A stretch of 64,000 nucleotides of DNA from Dongia_B sp964406155 (GTDB taxonomy: Bacteria > Pseudomonadota > Alphaproteobacteria > Dongiales > Dongiaceae), in contig CAYOQR010000022.1 in NCBI GenBank assembly GCA_964406155.1, positions 10,766 through 74,765 on the forward strand, read 5' to 3'. The position numbers were made by a program, and so were the translations under genes. Positions 42,392 through 50,893 of the stretch are shown here, in pieces. How positions within the stretch are numbered: the stretch's first letter is position 1; the number at the start of each line of letters is the position of its first letter. Below the pieces are notes generated by a model. It saw only the letters and a list, made by a program, of their open reading frames with translations, did no database searches and had not been told where the DNA came from.

Positions 42392-43366
42392 CTAACCGGC
42401 CGCACGGCCGCGCCTCTCCCGCACCATATCCCGATGGCGCTTGAACCAGTCGATGGCGCAGCGCATCACCGCATCGCAGGCGCGTGAGGGCGGGCTGGCC
42501 GGATGGCGGACCAGCAGGATCTTCTGCGGCGGAACGGCATCGCCGATCGGCCGCACCGCGATCTCGGCGCCGTCATAGCTGCGATCGCCCACCGGCCGCG
42601 TATAGGCGACCGCCACGCCATGGCCGCCCGCCACCAGGCCGCGCTGCAATTCGAAGCCGGTCACCCGCGCGGCGATGCGGGGCGCCGGGAGACCGTGTAA
42701 CGCAAAGAGATCCATCACATGCTGCCAGGTATGCGGCTGCTCGTTCATGACGAAGGGTTCCGCCGCGAGATCGCGCAGCTTGACTGTCTTGCGAGCCGCC
42801 AGGGGATGCGCCGCCGGCAGCAGCGCCGTCAGGCGCAACGCCCCCAATTCCGTGATCTCAAGAGTATGGTCGAAGGCAACGTCGTAGCTGAGCGCGAGAT
42901 CGATGCTGTTCTCTTCCATCGCCCGGGCGATCGCGTCGAAATCGCCTTCGCGGAACCGCAAGGTGACGGCCGGATGCCGGGTGCGGATTTCCGTCAGCAG
43001 GCGCGGCAGATAGAAGGGTGCGAGATCGTGATGGCAGGCCAGCACCACATCGCCGCCGACCGGATCGTCCTCGCCCTCCCCCACCAGACCGATGCCAGCG
43101 AGATCCGCCGCCTCGGCCAGCAGGTTGCGGGCGCGGGCGAACAGCCGCCGGCCGAATGGTGTCGGCATGATCCCCTGCCCCTTGCGGCGCACGAACAGCG
43201 CGCGGCCGTAATACGCCTCCAGTTCGGCGATGGCGGCCGAGATCGCCGGCTGCGAGACATTCAAGGCCGAGGCAGCGGCGGTCACATTGCTGCGCTCGGC
43301 GGCGGCCAGGGCATAACGCCACTGTCGCAAGGAGAGATGGCGCAAGGCAGGCGATGGCTCGGTCAT
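42392..43366 (-). CDS. LysR-family regulator
   Basis: 324 residues. HTH: LRQWRYALAAAERSNVTAAA, SALNVSQPAISAAIAELEA, then a LysR substrate domain (DVVLACHHDLAPFYLPRLL, LPAAHPLAARK). It is divergent from the PhyH-type dioxygenase at 43492 and probably regulates it. In the spacer, CTGATT-N10-AATCAG (43375-43396) is a plausible binding site. Its last 50 codons are duplicated at 38356-38505. Confidence 0.9.
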   Translation of the reverse strand: MTEPSPALRHLSLRQWRYALAAAERSNVTAAASALNVSQPAISAAIAELEAYYGRALFVRRKGQGIMPTPFGRRLFARARNLLAEAADLAGIGLVGEGEDDPVGGDVVLACHHDLAPFYLPRLLTEIRTRHPAVTLRFREGDFDAIARAMEENSIDLALSYDVAFDHTLEITELGALRLTALLPAAHPLAARKTVKLRDLAAEPFVMNEQPHTWQHVMDLFALHGLPAPRIAARVTGFELQRGLVAGGHGVAVAYTRPVGDRSYDGAEIAVRPIGDAVPPQKILLVRHPASPPSRACDAVMRCAIDWFKRHRDMVRERRGRAAG

Positions 43367-43374
43367 CAGATTTC

Positions 43375-43396
43375 CTGATTTATCATATCCAATCAG
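43375..43396. promoter_or_regulatory. Candidate LysR binding site CTGATT-N10-AATCAG
   Basis: A 6-bp inverted repeat in an AT-rich 125-bp divergent spacer between the lysR gene and the dioxygenase gene. LysR regulators typically bind interrupted dyads of this type near their own promoter. Short arms keep the call tentative. Confidence 0.4.
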
Positions 43397-43491
43397 ATTA
43401 TTTTACGTGATGCCCTATCCGGCGCCAAATGGTTCCGACACCCGCCCCGGTCCGTCCCGACCGGATCCGCAACGAGAGCCGAGGCATCGCC

Positions 43492-44463
43492 ATGAACGAG
43501 AGTCGCCGCATCACCCCTGAGAGCCAGGCCGAGAACATCACCGAAAGCCCAGCCAATTCGCTGCTCGGCCATATCGTCGATGCGCCCAGCCATCGGACTT
43601 GGGATGCCGAGACCCGCGCCGCCTATGACCGCGACGGCGTGGTCTGCCTGCGGGGCGCCTTTTCCGCCGCCCATGTCGCCGCCATGGCCGCTGGCGTCGA
43701 GCACGATCTGCACGCGCCCGGCCGTTTCTTCCGCGACCAGACGCCGGAGAACTCGCCGGCGAAATATCTCTTCTCCTTCTGGAACTGGCAGAACAACCCG
43801 CCGTTCCAGCAGGTCATCTTCAACTCGCCGGCGGGCGAGATCGCCGGCCGCCTGATGGGTGCCGAGCGCGTCACCATGATCATGGACAACTGGTTCCTGC
43901 GCGAGGCCGGCGCCACCAATGGCGCGCCCTGGCATCACGACGAACCCTATTTCGATTTCGACGGCGGGCGCATGTGCGTGATCTGGATGCCGCTGGAAAA
44001 GGCGGACCGCGAGGAAGGCCTGACCTTCGCGGCCGGCTCGCATCTTTGGGGCAAGCTCTTCATGCCGCTCTATTTCCGCCACCGCCAGCCTTATGACGGG
44101 GTCGAGGCGGATGGCGGCTATGATGTGGTGCCGGAGATCGATAGCGAGCCGGCGAAATACCGTCTGCTCGCCTGGGACCTCGATCCCGGCGATTGCCTGG
44201 TTTTCGATCTCCGCACCTTGCATTGCGCCACCGCCGGGACCAAGCCCCTGGCGCGGCAGATCCGCCGCCTGTCGCTGCGTTTCGGGAACCAGGATGTCCG
44301 TTTCAAGCCGCGCGGCGTCTGGACCGAGGAAATCAGCCGCTTCCTGATCGATGAGGGACAGAAAACCGGAGAAAAGCTCGACTGCCCGGTCCTGCCCGTC
44401 GTCTGGCCGGCGCCTGAAACGCGAGAACCGGCCACGACAGGACCAGTCGCGACAGGAAAATAA
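43492..44463 (+). CDS. Phytanoyl-CoA dioxygenase (PhyH) family protein, second copy
   Basis: 323 residues. AAYDRDGVVCLRGAF, then the iron ligands in APWHHDEPYFDFDG (HxD) and LRTLHCATAG (distal His), with RRLSLRFGNQDVRF providing the 2-oxoglutarate Arg. It is an Fe(II)/2-oxoglutarate hydroxylase of an unidentified small molecule. Only distantly similar to the protein at 3202. The start ATG at 43492 is preferred; the preceding in-frame codons have no ribosome-binding site. Controlled probably by the divergent LysR protein. Confidence 0.88.
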   Translation: MNESRRITPESQAENITESPANSLLGHIVDAPSHRTWDAETRAAYDRDGVVCLRGAFSAAHVAAMAAGVEHDLHAPGRFFRDQTPENSPAKYLFSFWNWQNNPPFQQVIFNSPAGEIAGRLMGAERVTMIMDNWFLREAGATNGAPWHHDEPYFDFDGGRMCVIWMPLEKADREEGLTFAAGSHLWGKLFMPLYFRHRQPYDGVEADGGYDVVPEIDSEPAKYRLLAWDLDPGDCLVFDLRTLHCATAGTKPLARQIRRLSLRFGNQDVRFKPRGVWTEEISRFLIDEGQKTGEKLDCPVLPVVWPAPETREPATTGPVATGK

Positions 44464-44595
44464 CGCGGAAAATTACCGCCTATTTGCCGCAATCCCCTAT
44501 TTGTCTCCGCCCCGGTGGACTTGCTAAGATGCGGCCCTTCGGGGGGAGGGTTCGGACCCTGAACGACTGCAGTTGGGGGGCTGGCGGCGCGCGGC

Positions 44596-45330
44596 ATGAA
44601 AAACGCGGATCGCATCAATTTCTATACTGACACGCCGGCTTTGCAGCCGCAGGCTGCGCCGCTTGGCACCGCCGCCAATAGTCACGAGCGCGGCGCCGAA
44701 GCGGCCGCCACCACAACGGCTATCGCTGCCGGTACCTCTATTACCAGTACCACTGCTGCCAATTCCGCCGCTGCTACGGCCGAGCATACTGCCGTCAAGA
44801 CCGCCTTGCGCGAGACGGCAATCTTGCGCGATCAACTGGCGACGCATCAGGCCGCCGCGCCGACCGCCGATCAGCGTCAGTTGCAGCGCCTGCTCTCCCA
44901 TCTCGACAACTCGCGCCAGGACCAGCTCGAAGGCACGCCCGAAATCGGCAATCGCCGCAGCCGTCGCGCCGCGCAACGCCGGGGACGCTGGGTCAAGGCG
45001 GCCCTGGCAGCGGCGCTGCTTCTCGTCGCCCTGCAAGCTGCCACGCTCTGGTGGCTCTATCGCCAGACGGAGATCATGCTGGGCCGACCGCTGACCGCCG
45101 ATACCCTGATCACCGCCACCTCGGACGATCTCAGTGTCAGCTTCCGCGCCGATGCCGATGCCGGCACCGTCGCCCATCTCTTACAGGCTCTGCATCTGCG
45201 CGTGGTCGACGGACCGCATGACGACGGCACCTATGTCCTGCGGCCGGAAAGCGGCACCGACAGCGTCAAGGCCCTCAACGCCCTGCGCGACCGCCGCGAC
45301 CTCGTCTACAGCGCCGCTGCGGCGGATTGA
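44596..45330 (+). CDS. Hypothetical single-pass membrane protein
   Basis: 244 residues, no family recognised. Residues 1-65 are Ala/Thr-rich and probably disordered, 66-110 form a helix with a coiled-coil look (ALRETAILRDQLATHQ, LQRLLSHLDNSRQDQL), followed by an Arg-rich stop-transfer signal (RRSRRAAQRRGRW) and a membrane helix AALAAALLLVALQAATLWWL at about 135-156. The periplasmic C-terminus (SVSFRADADAGTVAHLLQAL, VVDGPHDDGTYVLRP) resembles a small ligand- or protein-binding domain. Stands alone. Confidence 0.65.
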   Translation: MKNADRINFYTDTPALQPQAAPLGTAANSHERGAEAAATTTAIAAGTSITSTTAANSAAATAEHTAVKTALRETAILRDQLATHQAAAPTADQRQLQRLLSHLDNSRQDQLEGTPEIGNRRSRRAAQRRGRWVKAALAAALLLVALQAATLWWLYRQTEIMLGRPLTADTLITATSDDLSVSFRADADAGTVAHLLQALHLRVVDGPHDDGTYVLRPESGTDSVKALNALRDRRDLVYSAAAAD

Positions 45331-45379
45331 TCCTGGCTGATTGAGTGTTGACGCCGAGCAATCGGCTACGTCCCCAACT

Positions 45380-45670
45380 GCCCCACTATCACCCTGGAGT
45401 TAGATCCAGGAGTCCATGCCTACATCAAGCACGACTTCCGCCATGGATTGCCGGGTCAAGCCCGGCAATGACAAGGGAGAGTGACATGACCCAGTTACAG
45501 CTTCGGGCACTACGTTTCAGCTAGGCTCGCACAATGTGTCACCATCCCCACTGTCACCCCCGGACTTGATCCGGGGGTCCATGCCGACACCAAGCACAGC
45601 CTTTTCCATGGATTGCCCTGCCGACGCTTGTCGGCCTACGCCGATGGGGTCAAGCCCGGCAATGACAAAC
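45380..45670. repeat. Two family A elements
   Basis: First copy about 45387-45478 (CACCCTGGAGTTAGATCCAG ... GGATTGCCGGGTCAAGCC, CGGCAATGACAAGG); second about 45550-45668 (GTCACCCCCGGACTTGATCC ... GGCAATGACAAACGAG). They fill the 45331-45705 gap; nothing else is seen there. Confidence 0.75.
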
Positions 45671-45705
45671 GAGATGACATCGCCCCTTGCGCGCAGCCAG
45701 CGCCG

Positions 45706-46536
45706 CTACGCCGCCGGCAGTGAGAGCAACTGCCGGGCTTCCGTTGGGCTGGCGGGGTGGCGGTCGTATTTGCCGCAGAGATCGGCGACGCGCTTCACCA
45801 GTTCGGCATTGCTGGCGGCGAGGCGGCCTTTCTCGAAATAGATATTGTCTTCGAGACCGGTGCGGGCATGGCCGCCGCGCTTCAGGGCCCAGTGATTGAC
45901 GTCGAGCTGCAGGCGGCCGATGCCGGCCGCGGTCCAGGTGGCGCCGGGCAAGACCTCGTGCAACTCATCGATCATGAAATCCAGCACCTTCTCCCGCGCC
46001 GGCAGGGCATTGGGAATGCCGAGCACGAATTGCACATGGGCCGGTCCCTTCAGCAATCCCTTATCCAGCAGGGTGCGGGTGTTGTAGAGCATGGCGAGGT
46101 CGAACAATTCGCATTCCGGCTTGACGCCGTTATCGAGCATCGCCTGCGCCATCTCCTCGACCAGTTGCGGCGGATTCTCATAAATGATGGTGGCGAAGTT
46201 CACTGATCCCGTCGCCAGCGAGCACATATCCGGCTTCAGACCGATGCAGGAACCGCGTGCCACCGCATCGCGGCCGCGCCCGCCGGTCGAATGCTGGATG
46301 ATGATGTCCGGGCAATGCTTGCGGATGCCGGCCTGCACCTCGGCGAAGCGCGCCGCATCGGAACTGGATTTGCCGTCTTCATCGCGCACATGGATATGCA
46401 CGAGCGTGGCGCCCGCCTCATAGGCCTGATGGGTGCTTTCGATCTGCTCCTGGGGCGAGAGCGGCACGGCGGGATTCTGCGCCTTGGTCGGCTGGCTGCC
46501 GGTGATGGCGACGGAAATGATGGCGGGCTTACTCAT
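45706..46536 (-). CDS. BKACE family protein (3-keto-5-aminohexanoate cleavage enzyme-like)
   Basis: 276 residues. IISVAITGSQPTK, GATLVHIHVRDEDGKSS with the zinc-binding HxH, QHSTGGRG, and ECELFDLAMLYN match the beta-keto acid cleavage family, which condenses a beta-keto acid with acetyl-CoA to give acetoacetate and a CoA thioester. LQLDVNHWALKRGGHARTGL is the C-terminal barrel signature. Substrate differs widely within the family (3-keto-5-aminohexanoate, dehydrocarnitine and others). No neighbouring lysine-fermentation genes, so assimilation of carnitine-type or other keto acids is more likely. Confidence 0.9.
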   Translation of the reverse strand: MSKPAIISVAITGSQPTKAQNPAVPLSPQEQIESTHQAYEAGATLVHIHVRDEDGKSSSDAARFAEVQAGIRKHCPDIIIQHSTGGRGRDAVARGSCIGLKPDMCSLATGSVNFATIIYENPPQLVEEMAQAMLDNGVKPECELFDLAMLYNTRTLLDKGLLKGPAHVQFVLGIPNALPAREKVLDFMIDELHEVLPGATWTAAGIGRLQLDVNHWALKRGGHARTGLEDNIYFEKGRLAASNAELVKRVADLCGKYDRHPASPTEARQLLSLPAA

Positions 46537-46608
46537 GGACGGGCCTCATGATCCCGGTTTCTCCCCTCTGATCTTTCTTTAGGCGCGGCCAGTTCTACAC
46601 GCCGCCAG

Positions 46609-47511
46609 CTACACACGGCCCATGATCCGGGCCACCAGCAGCCGCCAGATATCCGACGGCTGGTTGTCGATATTCTCATAGACGAAGAGATCGTAGCCGC
46701 CCCGCCGCAGCCGCTCAAGCTGCAGGCCGGCGAGACGCGCCGTCAGCAGCGCCGGCACGACCCGGCGTGACGGCCGCAGGGCGCGGAGTGCCGTCAGGTG
46801 ATCGCCGGCGATCCGGACCAGTTCCTCCACCGCCTTGGCCAAAGCCGGCTGCGGCTTGAGGTCGAACAGCAGGTCGAGATCGACGCCATGCCGGCGCATC
46901 ACGTCCTGAGGCAGCAGGAGCCGCCGGTACTGGGCCTGAAACAAGGTGGCGCGGATCAGGCCGGTCAGGCCATAGGCGATGCCGGCATGGCGCGCCATCG
47001 CATCCATCCGCTCATCCGCCGGATCGCTCCCGTGCTCAACACTCCCCCGCTCACCACTCCCCCGCTCACCACTGAGGGCTTGCAGCGAGAGACGAACGAG
47101 ATTGCCCGCCGTCGCGTCGAGATAGGCCTCGACCCCCGCAAGATCGAGATTGGGATCGGGATCGATATCGCGTTCGCGGGCGGCAATCATCGCCTCCAGC
47201 CGCGCCACCGGCAGGCGATGGCCGCGCACCGCCTCGGTCAGCGGCGGCGTCACTCCGTGTCGTCGCACGGCGCCCCCGGCGGCGATCTCGCCCACCGCAT
47301 CGCGCCACCATTGCAGGCGGATGAGGCCCAGCATGTGCTCGGAAACCGATTCGCTGATCTGGGCCAGTTCCAGGTTGAAGGCCGCCAGGGCGGCGAGGAC
47401 CGGCCGGTCACGGGCCGGCGCCACCAGCACGCTCAGGTAACGGTCGCGGTCGAACCGGCTGAGTTGCTCGAGGCAATATTGCTCACCGCCATGTGTCGAG
47501 GGTTCAGCCAC
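46609..47511 (-). CDS. Squalene/phytoene synthase-like protein (NDUFAF6 type)
   Basis: 300 residues. LAALAAFNLELAQISESVSE and LGLIRLQWWRDAVGEI, then GIAYGLTGLIRATLFQAQ, belong to the phytoene-synthase-like subgroup found beside secDF and Mth938 genes in Alphaproteobacteria and related to mitochondrial NDUFAF6. The Asp-rich substrate motifs of true prenyl synthases are missing, so it is probably an assembly factor rather than an enzyme. A short insert GERGSGERGSVEHGS (about 152-166) is encoded by a tandem DNA repeat. Unusually it is separated from the secF-Mth938 genes by two unrelated genes. Confidence 0.8.
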   Translation of the reverse strand: MAEPSTHGGEQYCLEQLSRFDRDRYLSVLVAPARDRPVLAALAAFNLELAQISESVSEHMLGLIRLQWWRDAVGEIAAGGAVRRHGVTPPLTEAVRGHRLPVARLEAMIAARERDIDPDPNLDLAGVEAYLDATAGNLVRLSLQALSGERGSGERGSVEHGSDPADERMDAMARHAGIAYGLTGLIRATLFQAQYRRLLLPQDVMRRHGVDLDLLFDLKPQPALAKAVEELVRIAGDHLTALRALRPSRRVVPALLTARLAGLQLERLRRGGYDLFVYENIDNQPSDIWRLLVARIMGRV

Positions 47512-47684
47512 GTCTTACCCTTACGCAGAAGAAGGAAATACACATTCTGATTGTCACCCGGATATCCTGGCCTACAATAAGCTGTAGAGACTGAGATCAT
47601 CAGTCCGGGAGGCAGTCGGTCCAGCTGAACGCGGAGCATCCGACGGCCTCGGGTCATTTGACTAGCATGTATGGGGGAGAAAAA

Positions 47685-48260
47685 ATGAGCAAAATTCTGG
47701 AGAATCTGAAGACAACCCTGATCGCCGGTATCGTTGTCGCGATCGTCATCGCTGTTTTGCGCCACGGATCGCAGATGGGCAGCGAGGCTTACGCGGCGCT
47801 GGTCATGCGCTGGATCCATGTCGTCACCGGTGTCCTGTGGATCGGCCTGCTCTATTACTTCAATTTCGTGCAGATCCCATCGATGCCGAAGATCCCGGAC
47901 GAGCAGAAGCCGGCCATCGGCAAGGTGATCGCGCCGACCGCCCTGTTCTTCTTCCGCTGGGCCGCCGCCTTGACCGTTCTCTTCGGCCTGCTGACCGCCG
48001 GCGCCAACCGCTACCTGGTCGAGGCCCTCACCTTCCAGTCGGGGGTCGCAACCATCGGGATCGGCATGTGGCTGGCCCTGATCATGGCCTTCAATGTCTG
48101 GTTCATCATCTGGCCAAACCAGAAGAAGGCCCTCGGCATCGTCGAGGCCGATGCCGATGCTAAGAAGAGGGCGGCACGCATCGCCATGCTGACCTCGCGC
48201 ATCAACACGCTGCTCTCGATCCCCATGCTCTATTGCATGGTCGGCCAGAAATTCGGCTGA
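47685..48260 (+). CDS. Integral membrane protein, urate hydroxylase PuuD N-terminal type
   Basis: 191 residues with about four to five hydrophobic helices. MRWIHVVTGVLWIGLLYYFN, FNVWFIIWPNQKKALGIVEAD and AARIAMLTSRINTLLSIPML are the membrane-domain motifs of the PuuD/DUF989 family. The C-terminal cytochrome-like domain of full urate hydroxylase (CxxCH) is absent, so this is the stand-alone membrane version with unknown function. Start ATG at 47685 follows GGGGGAGAAAA. Followed by a strong terminator. Confidence 0.8.
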   Translation: MSKILENLKTTLIAGIVVAIVIAVLRHGSQMGSEAYAALVMRWIHVVTGVLWIGLLYYFNFVQIPSMPKIPDEQKPAIGKVIAPTALFFFRWAAALTVLFGLLTAGANRYLVEALTFQSGVATIGIGMWLALIMAFNVWFIIWPNQKKALGIVEADADAKKRAARIAMLTSRINTLLSIPMLYCMVGQKFG

Positions 48261-48297
48261 TCGGACCGGCGACGGAACAGCGCGTCGCCATTGCGGG

Positions 48298-48323
48298 AAC
48301 GGGAGCCATCGGCTCCCGTTTTT
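48298..48323 (+). terminator. Intrinsic terminator
   Basis: AACGGGAGCC, loop ATC, GGCTCCCGTT, then TTT. Ends the membrane-protein transcript. The stem is identical to that after sodB. Confidence 0.88.
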
Positions 48324-48643
48324 GTTGGCATTCCACCTTTCCTTGGAGCCTCGACTTTTCTTCGAGCTTCGACGGCATTGCCTTGGTTTTAAAGAATTTA
48401 CCGGGATGGTCGCAAATCTCGCCCACGATCCGCATCCGGCAGTGTCGAAACCTGACAACGCGCCGCGCCTTGCCCTTCCGACATCCGATTGACACATCAC
48501 CGGCACTTTTCGTCGCCGATGTCGCTCACAATCAATAACCCCCATTACTTTAGGGGTGAAACGCGCGCCGGATGACGGTAGGAATGTTGCGTCACGGAGA
48601 AGCCAAACAAAGACCTGCCAACAAGAAGAAAGGTATGTCAGTC

Positions 48644-49225
48644 ATGACGACCCACACCCTCCCCGAACTTCCCTATGCGCTCGATGCCCTGCAGCCGCAT
48701 ATCTCCAAGGAAACCCTGGAGTTCCATTACGGCAAGCATCATCAGACCTATGTCACCAATCTGAACAATCTGATCAAGGGCACCGAATTCGAGAATGCCT
48801 CGCTGGAAGACATCGTGAAGAAGTCTTCGGGCGGCATCTTCAACAATGCGGCGCAGATCTGGAACCACACCTTCTATTGGCACAGCCTGTCGCCCAAGGG
48901 CGGCGGACAGCCGAGCGGCGCCCTCGCCGAGGCGATCAACAAGAAGTGGGGCTCCTTCGACAACTTCAAGGCCGAGTTCACCAAGGTCGCCGTTGGCACC
49001 TTCGGCTCCGGCTGGGGCTGGCTGGTGAAGAAGCCGGATGGCTCGCTCGATCTCGCCAGCACCAGCAATGCCGCGACCCCGCTGACCACGGCGGACAAGC
49101 CGCTGCTGACCTGCGACGTCTGGGAGCATGCCTATTACATCGACTACCGGAACAAGCGCCCCGATTATGTCGGCGCCTTCTGGAACCTGGTGAACTGGGA
49201 CTTCGCGGCGAAGAACTTCGCCTAA
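48644..49225 (+). CDS. sodB: Superoxide dismutase, Fe type
   Basis: 193 residues. Metal ligands are visible: His in FHYGKHHQTY, His in AQIWNHTFYWH, Asp and His in DVWEHAYYIDY. LPELPYALDALQPHIS is the standard start region, and the GGGQPSG and WGSFDNFK segments favour the iron form. It disproportionates superoxide in the cytoplasm. The ATG at 48644 lies 10 bp from AAGAAAGG; another ATG at 48635 is too close to it. Flanked on both sides by the same terminator stem. Confidence 0.94.
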   Translation: MTTHTLPELPYALDALQPHISKETLEFHYGKHHQTYVTNLNNLIKGTEFENASLEDIVKKSSGGIFNNAAQIWNHTFYWHSLSPKGGGQPSGALAEAINKKWGSFDNFKAEFTKVAVGTFGSGWGWLVKKPDGSLDLASTSNAATPLTTADKPLLTCDVWEHAYYIDYRNKRPDYVGAFWNLVNWDFAAKNFA

Positions 49226-49250
49226 GTCCGAGCCTCATCCGGAGCTGCGA

Positions 49251-49277
49251 AACGGGAGCCGACAGGCTCCCGTTTTT
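49251..49277 (+). terminator. Intrinsic terminator of sodB
   Basis: AACGGGAGCC, loop GACA, GGCTCCCGTT, then TTT. Same stem as at 48298-48320. Confidence 0.9.
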
Positions 49278-49366
49278 GTTGGGCAGAGGCTGTGACCCGC
49301 CAGCTCGTCCCCTGCCGGTTCGCGCCTTGCCGGTCGGTTCGCGCCCTGCCCTGTTCCTTGCTTGCC

Positions 49367-49750
49367 TTATTCGACTGGCAGCAACGCCGCCACGACCTGG
49401 CGGCCTTCGGCGAGCAGGACATTATAGGTGCGGCAGGCGGCACCCGTATCCATGACTTCGGTGACGATGCCGGCGGCGCGCAAGGTCTGACGCAGATCGG
49501 GTGCCAGCATCGCCATGCGCGGACCGCAGCCGAGCAGCATGAGCGTCACCTCGCCGGCCTTGCCGGCCTCGATCACGGGCTCGAATTGCGCGAGGGTCAG
49601 ATCGGCGAAGCTTGTCGCCGACCAGGGAACGGTCCGGCCGGGAAAGACCAGGACGGCGCCATGATAGGCGCTGCCGGAGACCTTGAATCCGCCATCGCCA
49701 TAGGCTTCGACGATCTGGCGGCCTTCGGGAATGAGGGGCGTCACATCCAT
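49367..49750 (-). CDS. Mth938-like domain protein (NDUFAF3-like)
   Basis: 127 residues. IVEAYGDGGFKVSGSAYHGA, VLVFPGRTVPW, LMLLGCGPRMAMLAPDLRQT and the closing RTYNVLLAEGRQVVAALLP are the DUF498/Mth938 signature. Its mitochondrial relative NDUFAF3 helps assemble complex I. It is 104 bp downstream of secF on the same strand, the conserved alphaproteobacterial order. Confidence 0.88.
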   Translation of the reverse strand: MDVTPLIPEGRQIVEAYGDGGFKVSGSAYHGAVLVFPGRTVPWSATSFADLTLAQFEPVIEAGKAGEVTLMLLGCGPRMAMLAPDLRQTLRAAGIVTEVMDTGAACRTYNVLLAEGRQVVAALLPVE

Positions 49751-49854
49751 GACGGCCTCCTTGCAAATGGGCTCAGCGTGGCGGCGGTACCTCTAGAGGC
49801 GACCCGCCCGGATACAATACCGCTTAGATACAACGCCACCTGAGCCGATTGGTT

Positions 49855-50880
49855 TCAGCCCTTCTTGACGGCGCCTTCAGTCCGCGCGGGCGCTGCCGGT
49901 TTCTGGGCCGTCTTCTGCGCCGGTTTCTTCGCAGGCGCGGAAGGTGCGGCGGAAGCGGCTCCGTCCTCCTGCTTCTCCTCGCCGGTCCGACGGATGTTCT
50001 TGTAGAGCAGCAGCGGCGTCGCGACACAGATAGTCGAATAGGTGCCGATCACGATGCCCCAGATCAGCGCCACCGAGAAGCCGTGCAGCACCTCGCCGCC
50101 GAAGAAGTAAAGCGCCAGGACCGAGAGCAATGTCAGGCCGCTGGTGACGGTGGTCCGGCTCAGGGTCGAATTCAGGGCGAGATTGATCAGCTCGCCCATC
50201 GGCATCTTCTTGTAGCGTTTCAGGTCGTACCGGATGCGGTCATAAATGACGACCGTGTCGTTCACCGAATAACCGGCGATGGTCAGCACCGCCGCGACGA
50301 TGGTGAGATCGAATTCGAGATGCAAGAGAGAGAAAAGGCCGATCGTGGTGATCACGTCATGGAACAGCGCCAGCAGGGCATTGACGCCGAACTGCCATTC
50401 ATAGCGGAACCAGACATAGGCCATGATGCCGAGCATGGCGAGGGCAAAGGCCCAGGCAGTGCCGGATTTCAGCTCCTCGCCGAATTTCGGTCCCACGCTC
50501 TCGGTCCGGCGGTATTCCCAGTTCGAGCCCAGCGTGTCCTTGATCTTCTGGACGGCGGTCTGCTGCGCCTTCTCATCGGTCTGCGACTGCAGCGGCACAC
50601 GCACCAGGACGTCCTTGTTGTCGCCGAAGGTCTGCAGTGCAATCTCGCCGAGGCCGAGATTGTTGAGCTTCTCGCGCATGTCCTTCAGGTCCACGGCCTG
50701 TTCGCTGCGCACTTCGATGAGGATACCGCCCTCGAAATCGATGCCGTAATTGAGGCCCCGGGTGAAGAACAGGACGATCGAACCCACCACCATGATCACG
50801 GAGATCAGGAAGGTGACCTTGTGATAGCGCATGAAATCGATGCGCGTACCCGCCGGAACGATGTGAAGCGGCTTAAACAT
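49855..50880 (-). CDS. secF: Protein translocase subunit SecF
   Basis: 341 residues, six membrane helices. GLNYGIDFEGGILIEV in the first periplasmic domain, GYSVNDTVVIYDRIR and LNSTLSRTTVTSGLTLLSV are SecF signatures. With SecD it uses the proton gradient to pull exported proteins to the periplasmic side. The C-terminal 50 residues are a Pro/Ala/Lys-rich tail (EEKQEDGAASAAPSAPAKK) longer than in E. coli. The gene is 13 bp downstream of secD. Confidence 0.96.
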   Translation of the reverse strand: MFKPLHIVPAGTRIDFMRYHKVTFLISVIMVVGSIVLFFTRGLNYGIDFEGGILIEVRSEQAVDLKDMREKLNNLGLGEIALQTFGDNKDVLVRVPLQSQTDEKAQQTAVQKIKDTLGSNWEYRRTESVGPKFGEELKSGTAWAFALAMLGIMAYVWFRYEWQFGVNALLALFHDVITTIGLFSLLHLEFDLTIVAAVLTIAGYSVNDTVVIYDRIRYDLKRYKKMPMGELINLALNSTLSRTTVTSGLTLLSVLALYFFGGEVLHGFSVALIWGIVIGTYSTICVATPLLLYKNIRRTGEEKQEDGAASAAPSAPAKKPAQKTAQKPAAPARTEGAVKKG

Positions 50881-50893
50881 GATTCCGGGCCTC

